Source: an uncultured Neomegalonema sp. (GTDB lineage: Bacteria; Pseudomonadota; Alphaproteobacteria; Rhodobacterales; Rhodobacteraceae). Taken from it: a stretch of 64,000 bases of DNA. The notes under the pieces were generated by a model. The model did not search any database. It was not told the origin of the DNA and saw only the letters and a program-made list of their open reading frames with translations. Positions 18,059-26,550 of this stretch are shown here, piece by piece; position 1 is the first letter of the stretch, and every line of letters begins with the position of its first letter. Both the position numbers and the translations under genes were made by a program. The stretch is from the NCBI GenBank assembly GCA_937911325.1, contig CALDSD010000080.1:1-64000 (forward strand), given 5' to 3'.

Positions 18059-19453
18059 ATGATCGATCTTGCTGCGATCGAAGCGCTCGCGAGCGACCAG
18101 AAAGCCTTGCGCGCCGCCGTAACCCTATATCGAGAGCGTGGGTGGTCCATACTGCGCCGCAGCGCCGACGCCGACTTGATCTGGGGCGAACGGCAAGGCT
18201 CGGGGGCGGCGCCCTACCAGATGGCCGTCGACCTCAGGGATCTGGCGTCGCGCTGCTCCTGCCCGTCTCGCAAGCTTCCGTGCAAACACGTGCTCGCCCT
18301 GTTGTTGCAGGCGGCCGAACACCCCGAGGACTTCGGCGAAGGCGAGCCGCCAGACTGGGTGCGAACCTGGCTGACGAAACGACGCGTAGGCGCTCCGCCG
18401 CGAACGAACGAGCCCGTCCAGGCTGGCGGCGCGCTGCGGTCGCTGTTGCAAGCCGATGCGACGATCGAGCCGTCGAAGGCGCGCGTCAAACCCGAACAAG
18501 GGTCGCGTCGGGCGGCGATCAAGGCGAACGCCCTCGCCGAAGGGCTTGATGCGCTGGAAGACTGGATCGCCGATCAACTCAAGCTGGGCCTGGAAAGCTT
18601 CATCACTGAGGCGGAAAAGCGTTGCGCCGGCATCGCATCGCGTCTGGTGGACGTCAAAGCCGTCAGTTTGGCCGCCCGAATAGAAGAGCTTCCGTCCCAG
18701 CTTGTCCGCTTGCCGCGAGAAGAACGCGTGAAGGCCGCCGTTACGGAGCTGGGCGGCCTCGTCCTGCTCATCCGTCAGTTTCGCGTGGCGCCGAATGACC
18801 CGGCCGCTACGCGCGAGATCGCCAAAGCAGAGGCGCCTGCGACGGTTCTCGCCGACCCGAACGCGCTGCGCGTCGCGGCGCAATGGGAAGTGCTGGGCGT
18901 GCTGCAAACGCCACGGAAAGATGGCTACGCCAGCGTCGGGACATGGTTGCTCAACCTGGGCGGGCAGGGTCCCACCTTCGCGCTGTTGCTCGACGAGGTT
19001 CCAGCCTCGAGGGCGCGCAACGTCGCGATCATGACCGCCGGGGAACAGTTCGAGGCTGAGATCGCTTTCTACCCGGACGCGGCGCCGCTGCGCGCGGTCA
19101 TCGTTTCGCGCGGCGCAGGTGTGCCGCCCGAAGCGCTCCAACCCTGGCCAGAAACCGACGTCCCGACAGATCGCGCGATGGCGCCACCCGCCGCCGCGCC
19201 GTGGCGACGCGAGACGCCGGTCTTGCTGAAAGACGGCAGGCTCGGCCGCTCCAAACGTCAGTCCGGCCCCGACGCGTCCGTCTGGTGGCGAGACGCAAGC
19301 GGCCAAGCCGCGGCGGAAATTGACGGAACCGCTCCACCAATCGCTTTCGGCCTGCCGTTGCTGGCCACGGCGGCTTTGTGGGACGGACACCGGCTGAAGC
19401 TCATGGCGGCGCATACGCCCCTTGGGCGTGTCAGTCTGATCGAGGACCAGTAG
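18059..19453 (+). CDS. SWIM zinc-finger protein, first gene of a five-gene operon
   Basis: This 464-residue protein has an N-terminal SWIM finger: Cys66, Cys68, Cys75 and His77 in SRCSCPSRKLPCKHVLALLL, the classic CxC-xn-CxH form, which binds zinc and usually DNA, RNA or protein. The remaining 370 residues have alternating helices (about 150-250) and a C-terminal beta-rich part with PPEALQPWPE and a QSGPDASVWW segment; no enzyme motif is seen. The stop is immediately followed by the ATG of the next gene, and the rest of the operon is equally tight. A SWIM protein at the head of a DUF5691-MoxR-DUF5682-VWA cassette is a recurrent arrangement in bacteria, with no established function that I know of. 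Confidence 0.9.
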   Translation: MIDLAAIEALASDQKALRAAVTLYRERGWSILRRSADADLIWGERQGSGAAPYQMAVDLRDLASRCSCPSRKLPCKHVLALLLQAAEHPEDFGEGEPPDWVRTWLTKRRVGAPPRTNEPVQAGGALRSLLQADATIEPSKARVKPEQGSRRAAIKANALAEGLDALEDWIADQLKLGLESFITEAEKRCAGIASRLVDVKAVSLAARIEELPSQLVRLPREERVKAAVTELGGLVLLIRQFRVAPNDPAATREIAKAEAPATVLADPNALRVAAQWEVLGVLQTPRKDGYASVGTWLLNLGGQGPTFALLLDEVPASRARNVAIMTAGEQFEAEIAFYPDAAPLRAVIVSRGAGVPPEALQPWPETDVPTDRAMAPPAAAPWRRETPVLLKDGRLGRSKRQSGPDASVWWRDASGQAAAEIDGTAPPIAFGLPLLATAALWDGHRLKLMAAHTPLGRVSLIEDQ

Positions 19454-21004
19454 ATGCCGGACGAGCCCGTCTTGGAGCCGACGAGGCTGCTAAGCCGCGA
19501 GTCGATCGATGGTCTGTCGCAGCGATGGACCATCGGCGCCTCGTCGGGATCCACGTTCTCCACCCCAGCCTCGCCCTGGCGCGAATGGTTGGGCGAGACA
19601 GTCTCGAACGCGGACGCAGAGCTCCGCCTGGTCGCGTTGGCGGGTCAAGCGGAACGCATCGCCGTTCGGACCGCCGCCCCGGACCTGATCTTCACGGCGG
19701 ATTTGCCGCCCCTCGCCGCGCCGCCTTTGCCCGACACGGGACGACCCTATTTCCAGCGCCTATTGCGCCGCTTCCGTCTCGATCAGAACCTCGTCATTCA
19801 GCTCCTGTGGCGGTTGGAAACCGAGGGTTTCGCGGCGAACCCCTTGGACTGGCTGCCAAGCCCAGACGCCGACGACCTGCCGGAGATGTACGACCTCTGG
19901 ATCGACTGGATCGCGCACGCGACCGGCGTCGACGCGGTCCCGACCCTGAGCGCATCGGTTTGGAGCAGCGTTGCGCCGCCGCTGCTACTCAAAGCGTTCG
20001 CACGACTGCTGCGACGGGATCGCGCCGCAGCGATCGCTCTTTTGCAAGAGCACTTCGCCGACGAGCCTGCGCAACAGCGAGCGCGGCTTCTCGAAACGCT
20101 TGGGTCCATCGCGGCGCCAGGGCCGCTTTCATCCGCTGAAACCGACTTTCTGACCGGCCTCTCGAAGGATCGCTCGGAGAAGGTTCGCGACCATGCCGAA
20201 CGTCTCTTGCAGCGGCGGCGGTGCAGCAACGGCGCGGATCCGCGCGACAGCGCCGCCGATGCGCAGGAACTGGCCGACTGCTTCATCGCCCGCCCGCGCG
20301 GGTGGCTCGACAAACGCATCCGCGTGACCCGCCGCGCCGAACCCACCAGCGAGGCGAAGCGCCGACGTCTTGAGCTGGCGCGCCGCGTTTCCCTGGAAGA
20401 CTTCGCCCAAGCCCTTGGGATTGAGCCTGTGACGCTGATCGACGGATGGCAGTTCGAATTCGACGGCGCGGGAGACAAGGCCCTCATTGATCAGGTGCTT
20501 CAGAGCACAGAGCCAGAGGCGTGCATCGCTCTCTTCCGTCGTCTTCTTGAAGCGATGCGCCTCGACCCCGCAGTCCTTGTTCAACTTGCCCAGAACGCCG
20601 CGCCTGCGCAGCGCGGCGAGTTGATGCGAGACGCCTTGGAGAATTCTCAGATCACGTTGCGCAGCGTGGCGGAGATCAGCGGAGGCTCGGCCCGCTTCAC
20701 GGATGTCGAGGCGAGCTGGTCCACGCCCGCGTTGCGCGCTTTCTGCGAAAGGATCGCAGCCTCGCTTGGCCATTCGCATTCAGAGAGCGGCGGCGGCGCA
20801 TTCGATGCGCAGCGCGGCGCCTTGGATTACGACTGCTTCGCCCTCGGTTTGATCGTCGCGCCCGAGGTGGCCGACGCGACGATCGACCGGCTGCGAGACG
20901 TCGGGCTTCATGCGGCCGACCCAAGACTAGACATGTTGAGACTGACCGTCGCCCTCACTGCGCAGCGCGACACTTCAGATCACCGAGACAAGGACCTCTC
21001 ATGA
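19454..21004 (+). CDS. DUF5691 family protein
   Basis: This 516-residue protein is largely alpha-helical with HEAT-like character: repeated motifs such as LLLKAFARLLRRDRAAAIA and ERARLLETLGSIAAPGPLS, then TDFLTGLSKDRSEKVRDHAERLL (described here in part). This suggests a scaffold rather than an enzyme. It starts directly after the SWIM stop and its end overlaps the MoxR start by four bases (ATGA). DUF5691 is assigned from gene order and general appearance; a profile search is needed to confirm it. Confidence 0.78.
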   Translation: MPDEPVLEPTRLLSRESIDGLSQRWTIGASSGSTFSTPASPWREWLGETVSNADAELRLVALAGQAERIAVRTAAPDLIFTADLPPLAAPPLPDTGRPYFQRLLRRFRLDQNLVIQLLWRLETEGFAANPLDWLPSPDADDLPEMYDLWIDWIAHATGVDAVPTLSASVWSSVAPPLLLKAFARLLRRDRAAAIALLQEHFADEPAQQRARLLETLGSIAAPGPLSSAETDFLTGLSKDRSEKVRDHAERLLQRRRCSNGADPRDSAADAQELADCFIARPRGWLDKRIRVTRRAEPTSEAKRRRLELARRVSLEDFAQALGIEPVTLIDGWQFEFDGAGDKALIDQVLQSTEPEACIALFRRLLEAMRLDPAVLVQLAQNAAPAQRGELMRDALENSQITLRSVAEISGGSARFTDVEASWSTPALRAFCERIAASLGHSHSESGGGAFDAQRGALDYDCFALGLIVAPEVADATIDRLRDVGLHAADPRLDMLRLTVALTAQRDTSDHRDKDLS

Positions 21005-22080
21005 CCGACGCGCTCCGCCTGCCGGCCGAACAGACCCACCGAAGCGAGCTTGACGCGCTCAAGCGGACGGATGACGGACCAAAGCCGGCTGGTTGGGCGC
21101 TCTCGCCCAAGGCTGTTCTGACCTATGTGATGGGAGGCGAAACGCCCGATGGAACGGAGATCTCGGTCAAGTATTTTGGCCCGACTCGGTTCATCGAAAC
21201 AGCGATCGCGACACTTGCGACAGACCGAGCGCTTTTGCTGTTGGGGGTTCCTGGCACAGCCAAATCTTGGGTTTCCGAGCATCTCGCGGCGGCGATCGCA
21301 GGCGACTCAACCCTCGTGATCCAAGGAACGTCCGGAACCGACGAAGCCCAGATCCGGTACGGATGGAACTACGCCCAGCTATTGGCGCACGGCCCCTCGA
21401 AAGACGCCCTGGTCCCCTCGCCGCTGTTCCGGGCGATGGAAACCGGGAAAATCTGCCGGATCGAGGAGCTCACCCGGATGGGCTCCGACGTTCAGGACGC
21501 GCTGATTACCGTTCTGTCGGAAAAGATGCTGCCCATCCCGGAGATCGACGGATCGCTCTACGCGTCGAAAGGTTTCAATCTGATCGCGACGGCGAATGAC
21601 CGCGACAAAGGCGTGAACGATCTGTCCGCGGCGCTCAAGCGGCGGTTTAACGTTGTCGCGCTTCCACTTCCCGAGACCGCGGACCAAGAGGTCGCGATTG
21701 TGGCCAAGCGCGTGGCGGAGATGGCTGTCAGCCTCGACTTGCCATCGCCCAAGAACATCAAAACCGAGATCGAGCGCGTCGTCCGGATCTTTCGTGAGCT
21801 GCGCAACGGCGAAACCGATGACGGCAAACTCGCCTTGAAGACGCCTTCTGGCGCTCTCTCGACGGCAGAGGCCATTGGCGTGGTCATCGGCGGTTTGAGC
21901 CACGCGGCCTACTTTAGCGACGGCGCGTTTTCGGCGGAGGCGGTCTCAGCCGACCTTCTGGGAACCATCGTCAAGGACCCGGTTCGCGATAAAGCGGTTC
22001 TGGAAGAGTACCTTGAGCTCGTCCTGCGCACGCGGCCGAACGACGCTCCCTACTACCGCGCACTCTCAGACCTAGTTTGA
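21001..22080 (+). CDS. MoxR-family AAA+ ATPase
   Basis: This 359-residue protein has Walker A GVPGTAKS (residues 82-89), a Walker B-like ICRIEEL (about 151-157), sensor 1 in FNLIATANDRDKG and an arginine-finger/sensor 2 region in LKRRFNVVALPLP. MoxR proteins act as chaperone-like remodelling ATPases together with VWA-domain partners, and such a partner is encoded two genes downstream. The ATG overlaps the DUF5691 stop. Confidence 0.93.
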   Translation: MTDALRLPAEQTHRSELDALKRTDDGPKPAGWALSPKAVLTYVMGGETPDGTEISVKYFGPTRFIETAIATLATDRALLLLGVPGTAKSWVSEHLAAAIAGDSTLVIQGTSGTDEAQIRYGWNYAQLLAHGPSKDALVPSPLFRAMETGKICRIEELTRMGSDVQDALITVLSEKMLPIPEIDGSLYASKGFNLIATANDRDKGVNDLSAALKRRFNVVALPLPETADQEVAIVAKRVAEMAVSLDLPSPKNIKTEIERVVRIFRELRNGETDDGKLALKTPSGALSTAEAIGVVIGGLSHAAYFSDGAFSAEAVSADLLGTIVKDPVRDKAVLEEYLELVLRTRPNDAPYYRALSDLV

Positions 22081-22089
22081 GTTCAACGC

Positions 22090-24345
22090 TTGGCGACGAT
22101 CGAACCCTCCCCGACGGATCTTCACATCCTGGGCGTGCGCCATCACGGTCCGGGCTCTGCCCGGCGCGTGGTCAAGGCGCTTCAGAGCATCTCACCCAGC
22201 GTTGTTTTGATCGAGGCTCCGAGCGACGTTGTCGACTTGGCGCCGCTTCTCGTTCGGGCGGACGCCCGCCCGCCGATCGCTCTGCTGACCTATGTCGAAG
22301 GAGACGCCGAACGCGCGCGCGTTCACCCCTTTGCCGAGTTTTCACCCGAGTATCAGGCGATCAAATGGGCGGTGGCCGCTGGTTCGGAAGTCCGGTTTAT
22401 CGACGTGCCGGCGGCAACGTCGCTCGCGCTTCAAGACACGAACGCTCGGCCGGACGCGGCGCCGAGCGCGGTCGCGCGCGATCCGATCGGCGAGCTGGCA
22501 AGGGCCGCGGGCTATCGTGACGGCGAATCCTGGTGGCGCGACGTTATCGAAGAAGCCGCGGACGACAGCCCACGCGTCTTCCGGTGGATCGGCGACGCAA
22601 TGACGGCGTTGCGGGCGTGCGCGGGTACCGACCCCGCGCATGAGCAACTGCGAGAGGCCTACATGCGGCGCGCAATCGCGGCGGCGCGCAAGGAGGCCGC
22701 TGGACCCGTCGCGGTCGTTTGCGGCGCTTGGCACGCGCCAGCGCTGCGCGAGGGGCGTCCCCGCTCAGGCGACCGCGAGATCCTCAAGGGTCTGCCCAAG
22801 GTCAGAACCCGCGCGACGCTCGCGCCCTGGACATCGCCAAGGTTGGCGCTGGGAAGCGGCTATGGCGCCGGGGTCGAGGCCCCTGCCTGGAACGCGCATA
22901 TCTGGAGCCAGCTTTGCAACGCCGATGCGGATCAAGACGCGACCACGTCAAACGCGCGCTGGCTGAGCAAGATCGCCAAGGCCCTTCGAGAGAGAGGATA
23001 TGCGGCGACGACCGATGCGGTGATCGAGGCGGTCCGACTGGGCCATGCGCTCGCGGTCATGCGGGACCGCCCCAATCCCGGCTTCGAAGAGCTGCGCGAC
23101 GCCGCAATCGCGTGTCTTTGTTTCGGCTCCGAAATACGATGGCGAGAGATCGAGCGAGAGGTGTTGATCGGCGACGAGGTCGGGCGTGCGCCAGCCGACG
23201 CGCCGCTCGCGCCGTTACTCCTGGACCTCGAGCGACACCAGAGGAAAGCCCGCCTGAAACCAAAGGCCGAGGGGCGAGAGTTGTCGCTGGATCTGCGAAC
23301 CGACAGCGGCCTCTTTCGATCAACGCTCTTGCACCGGCTGCGCGCCTTGGACACGCCTTGGGGCGTATTGCTCGACGCCAGCGGCAGCCGCGGCACGTTC
23401 CGCGAACGGTGGCGCCTCGTGTGGCGGCCGGAGATGGCTGTGTCTTTGGTGGAGAATCTTGTCTACGGCCACACGATCGAGGCGGCGGCGGCGGCGCGCC
23501 TGAGCGCAAAGATGTTGGACGCGCGGTCGCTGCTGACATTGGCCAGCTTGGTTCGAGACGCGCTGACCGCCCAAGCGCCCAAAGCCGCCGCGGTCGGCGT
23601 CGATCGGCTTGAGCGACTGGCCGCGCAAACGAGCGACTGCGCGTCGATGCTTGAGACGCTGCCGCCCATCTCGCAAATCATCCGATACGGCCAGGCGCGC
23701 GTGGTCGCCGCAGAGCCGCTCAACGGCCTGTTCCATCGCCTGGCGGCGCAAGCGGCGATCGCCCTGCCGCGCGCGGCCCGGGACCTTGAAGCCGACGCCG
23801 CCAGAGCGATGTGGCGCATCATCGTCGACGCGGATCGCGCCATCGAGTTGAGCGCGGCCGATGCGCGCGTGAGACAAGCGTGGCGGCGCGCCCTGAGCGA
23901 CGTCGCCCAAACCGAGAAAACAACGCCTTTGCTGGCCGGGGCGGCCGCGCGGCTGGTCTACGAAAGCGGAGATCTCGACGTTGGAGAGATTGAGCGCCTG
24001 CTCTCCCGCGCCCTGTCCCCGAGAAGATCGCGCCAAGACGCCGCAGGTTTCTTTGAAGGCTTCTTTACAGGCTCCGGCGCTCGGCTGGTTCATGACGGCG
24101 CGCTTCGACGCGCGGCCGACCATTGGCTCTGCGCTCTCGATGAACCGACGCTGATCGAATGTTTGCCGTTGATGCGACGGGTGTTCGGCGGACTGGACCA
24201 AGTGGAGCGTCGCCGTCTGTTCGACGCCGTCATCGAAAACCACAGCCAAGCAGGCGAATATCGGGCGGCCGATGGGGCCGACGCGTTGTGGATGGAGCGT
24301 TTACCGGCGCTGCAGCGCCTGCTTTCAGAGGGCGCGCGCAAATGA
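22090..24345 (+). CDS. DUF5682 protein with TraB/EreA/ChaN-like N-terminal domain
   Basis: This 751-residue protein opens with HILGVRHHGPGSARRV (key residues 15-23), VVLIEAP (38-44), VRFIDVP (101-107) and VVCGAWHAPAL (209-219). This spacing of paired His/Glu motifs is that of the TraB/erythromycin-esterase/ChaN fold, suggesting a metal- or haem-binding or hydrolase-like active site. Residues after about 230 are helical and of unknown fold. The TTG start 9 bases after the MoxR stop is the only one that retains the HILGVRHHG strand. The end overlaps the VWA gene (ATGA). The catalytic role is inferred; nothing is proven for this family. Confidence 0.85.
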   Translation: MATIEPSPTDLHILGVRHHGPGSARRVVKALQSISPSVVLIEAPSDVVDLAPLLVRADARPPIALLTYVEGDAERARVHPFAEFSPEYQAIKWAVAAGSEVRFIDVPAATSLALQDTNARPDAAPSAVARDPIGELARAAGYRDGESWWRDVIEEAADDSPRVFRWIGDAMTALRACAGTDPAHEQLREAYMRRAIAAARKEAAGPVAVVCGAWHAPALREGRPRSGDREILKGLPKVRTRATLAPWTSPRLALGSGYGAGVEAPAWNAHIWSQLCNADADQDATTSNARWLSKIAKALRERGYAATTDAVIEAVRLGHALAVMRDRPNPGFEELRDAAIACLCFGSEIRWREIEREVLIGDEVGRAPADAPLAPLLLDLERHQRKARLKPKAEGRELSLDLRTDSGLFRSTLLHRLRALDTPWGVLLDASGSRGTFRERWRLVWRPEMAVSLVENLVYGHTIEAAAAARLSAKMLDARSLLTLASLVRDALTAQAPKAAAVGVDRLERLAAQTSDCASMLETLPPISQIIRYGQARVVAAEPLNGLFHRLAAQAAIALPRAARDLEADAARAMWRIIVDADRAIELSAADARVRQAWRRALSDVAQTEKTTPLLAGAAARLVYESGDLDVGEIERLLSRALSPRRSRQDAAGFFEGFFTGSGARLVHDGALRRAADHWLCALDEPTLIECLPLMRRVFGGLDQVERRRLFDAVIENHSQAGEYRAADGADALWMERLPALQRLLSEGARK

Positions 24346-25553
24346 CGTCGAAAGAAGCACCCGAAGTCGACCGCTCCGAACGGGAACGCCGCTGGCGTCT
24401 GGCCTTGGGCGTGAATGACGACGACGCGCAGAACGCCGAGGATACCTCGTCGCTGTCGGCTTCAGATCAACAGCTGTCCAACGCCCTGGGCGCTCTGTAT
24501 GAGCCAAAAGCCGCCGTCGGCGCCGGCGGAAAGGCCGGACTCGGACGATCCGCGCCGAGGGTCGCGAAATGGCTTGGCGACATTCGAAGTTACTTCCCGG
24601 CGCCGATTGTTCAGATCATCCAGCAAGACGCGCTCGAGCGCGCCGGCCTCAAACAGATGCTGATGGAGCCTGAGTTCCTCGCGGCGCTGGAGGCGGATGT
24701 TCACCTCGTCGCGGACTTGATCAGCCTCCGTTCGGTGATGCCGGAGCGCACGCTGGAGGTCGCACGCGACGTTGTCGCAAAGCTCGCGCGAGAGCTTGTG
24801 GACAAGCTCGAACACCGCATGGCGGACGCCGTTCGCGGCGCGACGGATCGGCGACTGCGCACCTTCAGGCCCAGACCCTCGGAGATTGATTGGGACCGGA
24901 CGATCCGCGCCAATCTGCGCAACTATCAGGCCGATTTTCGAACGATCGTCCCCGAGAGACTTGTCGGCTTCAGGCGAAAGCAGCGGCGACGCGTCGATAT
25001 GGATGAGGTGGTGCTGTGCATCGACCAGTCGGGCTCCATGGCCGCCTCGGTTATCCACGCGTCGATCCTGGCCGCGGTCATGGCCTCGCTGCCAACGATC
25101 CAGACCCGGCTTGTGTGCTTTGACACCGCGGTCCTCGACCTGACCGACGAACTGAGCGATCCCGTATCGGTGCTGTTCGGCGTCCAGCTCGGGGGAGGAA
25201 CCGACATCGAGCAAGCCATCGCTTATTGCGAACAACAGATCGGCCAGCCCACGCAGGCGCATCTGATCCTGATCAGCGATCTTTTCGAAGGGGGCGATCG
25301 CGACAGTTTGCTCGCCCGGATCGGCCGGCTGATCGAGGCCGGCGTGAACGTGATCGTCCTGTTGGCGCTGTCAGACGATGGGGCGCCGGCGCATGACGCG
25401 GCGCTCGCCGGGCGCCTGGCGGCGATGGGCGCGCCGGTTTTCAGCTGCTCGCCGGACCAGTTTCCCGGATTGATGGCCGCGGCGTTGAAGCGTGAGAGCA
25501 TCGAGGCCTGGGCGTCTTCCTGCGATATCCGCCTCGAACGCGGCGCGCCCTGA
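24342..25553 (+). CDS. VWA-domain (CoxE-like) protein, last gene of the operon
   Basis: The 403 residues have a helical N-terminal half (1-200) and a C-terminal von Willebrand A domain with a complete MIDAS: Asp228-x-Ser230-x-Ser232 in CIDQSGSMA, Thr287 in GGGTDIEQ and Asp313 in LISDLFEGGD. Such CoxE-like VWA proteins partner with MoxR ATPases. I chose the ATG at 24342 because it overlaps the previous stop by four bases, in keeping with the rest of the operon; the open frame upstream is antisense noise. No terminator is evident before the convergent terC gene. Confidence 0.92.
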   Translation: MTSKEAPEVDRSERERRWRLALGVNDDDAQNAEDTSSLSASDQQLSNALGALYEPKAAVGAGGKAGLGRSAPRVAKWLGDIRSYFPAPIVQIIQQDALERAGLKQMLMEPEFLAALEADVHLVADLISLRSVMPERTLEVARDVVAKLARELVDKLEHRMADAVRGATDRRLRTFRPRPSEIDWDRTIRANLRNYQADFRTIVPERLVGFRRKQRRRVDMDEVVLCIDQSGSMAASVIHASILAAVMASLPTIQTRLVCFDTAVLDLTDELSDPVSVLFGVQLGGGTDIEQAIAYCEQQIGQPTQAHLILISDLFEGGDRDSLLARIGRLIEAGVNVIVLLALSDDGAPAHDAALAGRLAAMGAPVFSCSPDQFPGLMAAALKRESIEAWASSCDIRLERGAP

Positions 25554-25605
25554 ACCGATCGGCCTGCGCGAGGTCTCAAGCGCGCGAGGGCTCAAGCGCG
25601 CAACG

Positions 25606-26379
25606 TCAGGATCTGCCCAGTTTCGCCGCCCGCCGGCGCGCCAGCATGTTCAACATCTCGACAAACGCCGCGAAGGCCATGGCCGCGTAGATGTAACCCT
25701 TGGGCACGTGATGTCCGAACCCGTCGGCGATCAGAACCATGCCGATCATCAGCAGGAAGGCCAGCGCCAGCATGACGACCGTCGGATTGGCGTTGACGAA
25801 GTTCGACACCGGATCGGCCGCCAGAAACATCACCGCAACCGCGACCACGACCGCGACGACCATGATCGGGATATGCGGGGTCATGCCCACCGCCGTCAAA
25901 ATACTGTCGACGGAAAAGACGACGTCCAGCGCGATGATCTGAGCGATCACCGCTGAAAAAACCGCTGTTTCCTTCTTTGCGGAGAGAAGTTCCGATGACG
26001 GGTTTGGGTCGACCTTGTGGTGGATCTCCATCGTCGCTTTCCAGACGAGAAAACCGCCCCCCACGATCAGGATCAGATCTCGGATCGAAAACGCCGTCTC
26101 GAACGCCGGATGGCCGTTTTCATCGACCGGTCCCGAGATGCCGAGGTCAATCACAGGCGCCGTCAATCCGACGATCCAGGCGAGCGTCACAAGAAGCAGC
26201 AACCGCAGAATGAGCGCCAGGGCGATCCCGATCTTACGCGCGCGTTCCCGTTGCCCTTCAGGCAGCTCATTGGTCACGATCGAGATAAAGATCAGGTTGT
26301 CGATCCCAAGCACGATCTCCATGACGATCAACGCGACCAGCGCCGCCCAGGCTTCCGGCATGAAGATCAAGTCCAGCAT
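25606..26379 (-). CDS. TerC family integral membrane protein
   Basis: This 257-residue protein has seven predicted membrane helices and the TerC signatures [18 protein letters not shown] near the N-terminus and [17 protein letters not shown] in the middle, whose acidic residues are thought to bind metal ions. Relatives take part in metal (Mn, Mg) export or metalation of exported proteins. The ATG at 26379 is chosen since it begins right before the first helix. Confidence 0.92.
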   Translation of the reverse strand: MLDLIFMPEAWAALVALIVMEIVLGIDNLIFISIVTNELPEGQRERARKIGIALALILRLLLLVTLAWIVGLTAPVIDLGISGPVDENGHPAFETAFSIRDLILIVGGGFLVWKATMEIHHKVDPNPSSELLSAKKETAVFSAVIAQIIALDVVFSVDSILTAVGMTPHIPIMVVAVVVAVAVMFLAADPVSNFVNANPTVVMLALAFLLMIGMVLIADGFGHHVPKGYIYAAMAFAAFVEMLNMLARRRAAKLGRS

Positions 26380-26550
26380 CGTCGCAGCTCCCTCAAGGCT
26401 CTTCGAGCACCGCAAACCGATCCGAACACGTCAGGCCTGGAAAACGGTCATAGCGTTTCACGAAGACCAGTATAGGCTCAGGTCGGGCTGCACTCTCAAG
26501 GTTCGAAACGCGCGGTGAGATTGTTTGAACGTCAACGCAACGGGTTCTTG

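Noticed and set aside
24159-24341. Extension of the VWA gene into the DUF5682 gene
   Set aside because: The ATG at 24342 overlaps the previous stop by four bases like other junctions of the operon; the upstream part is an out-of-frame shadow.
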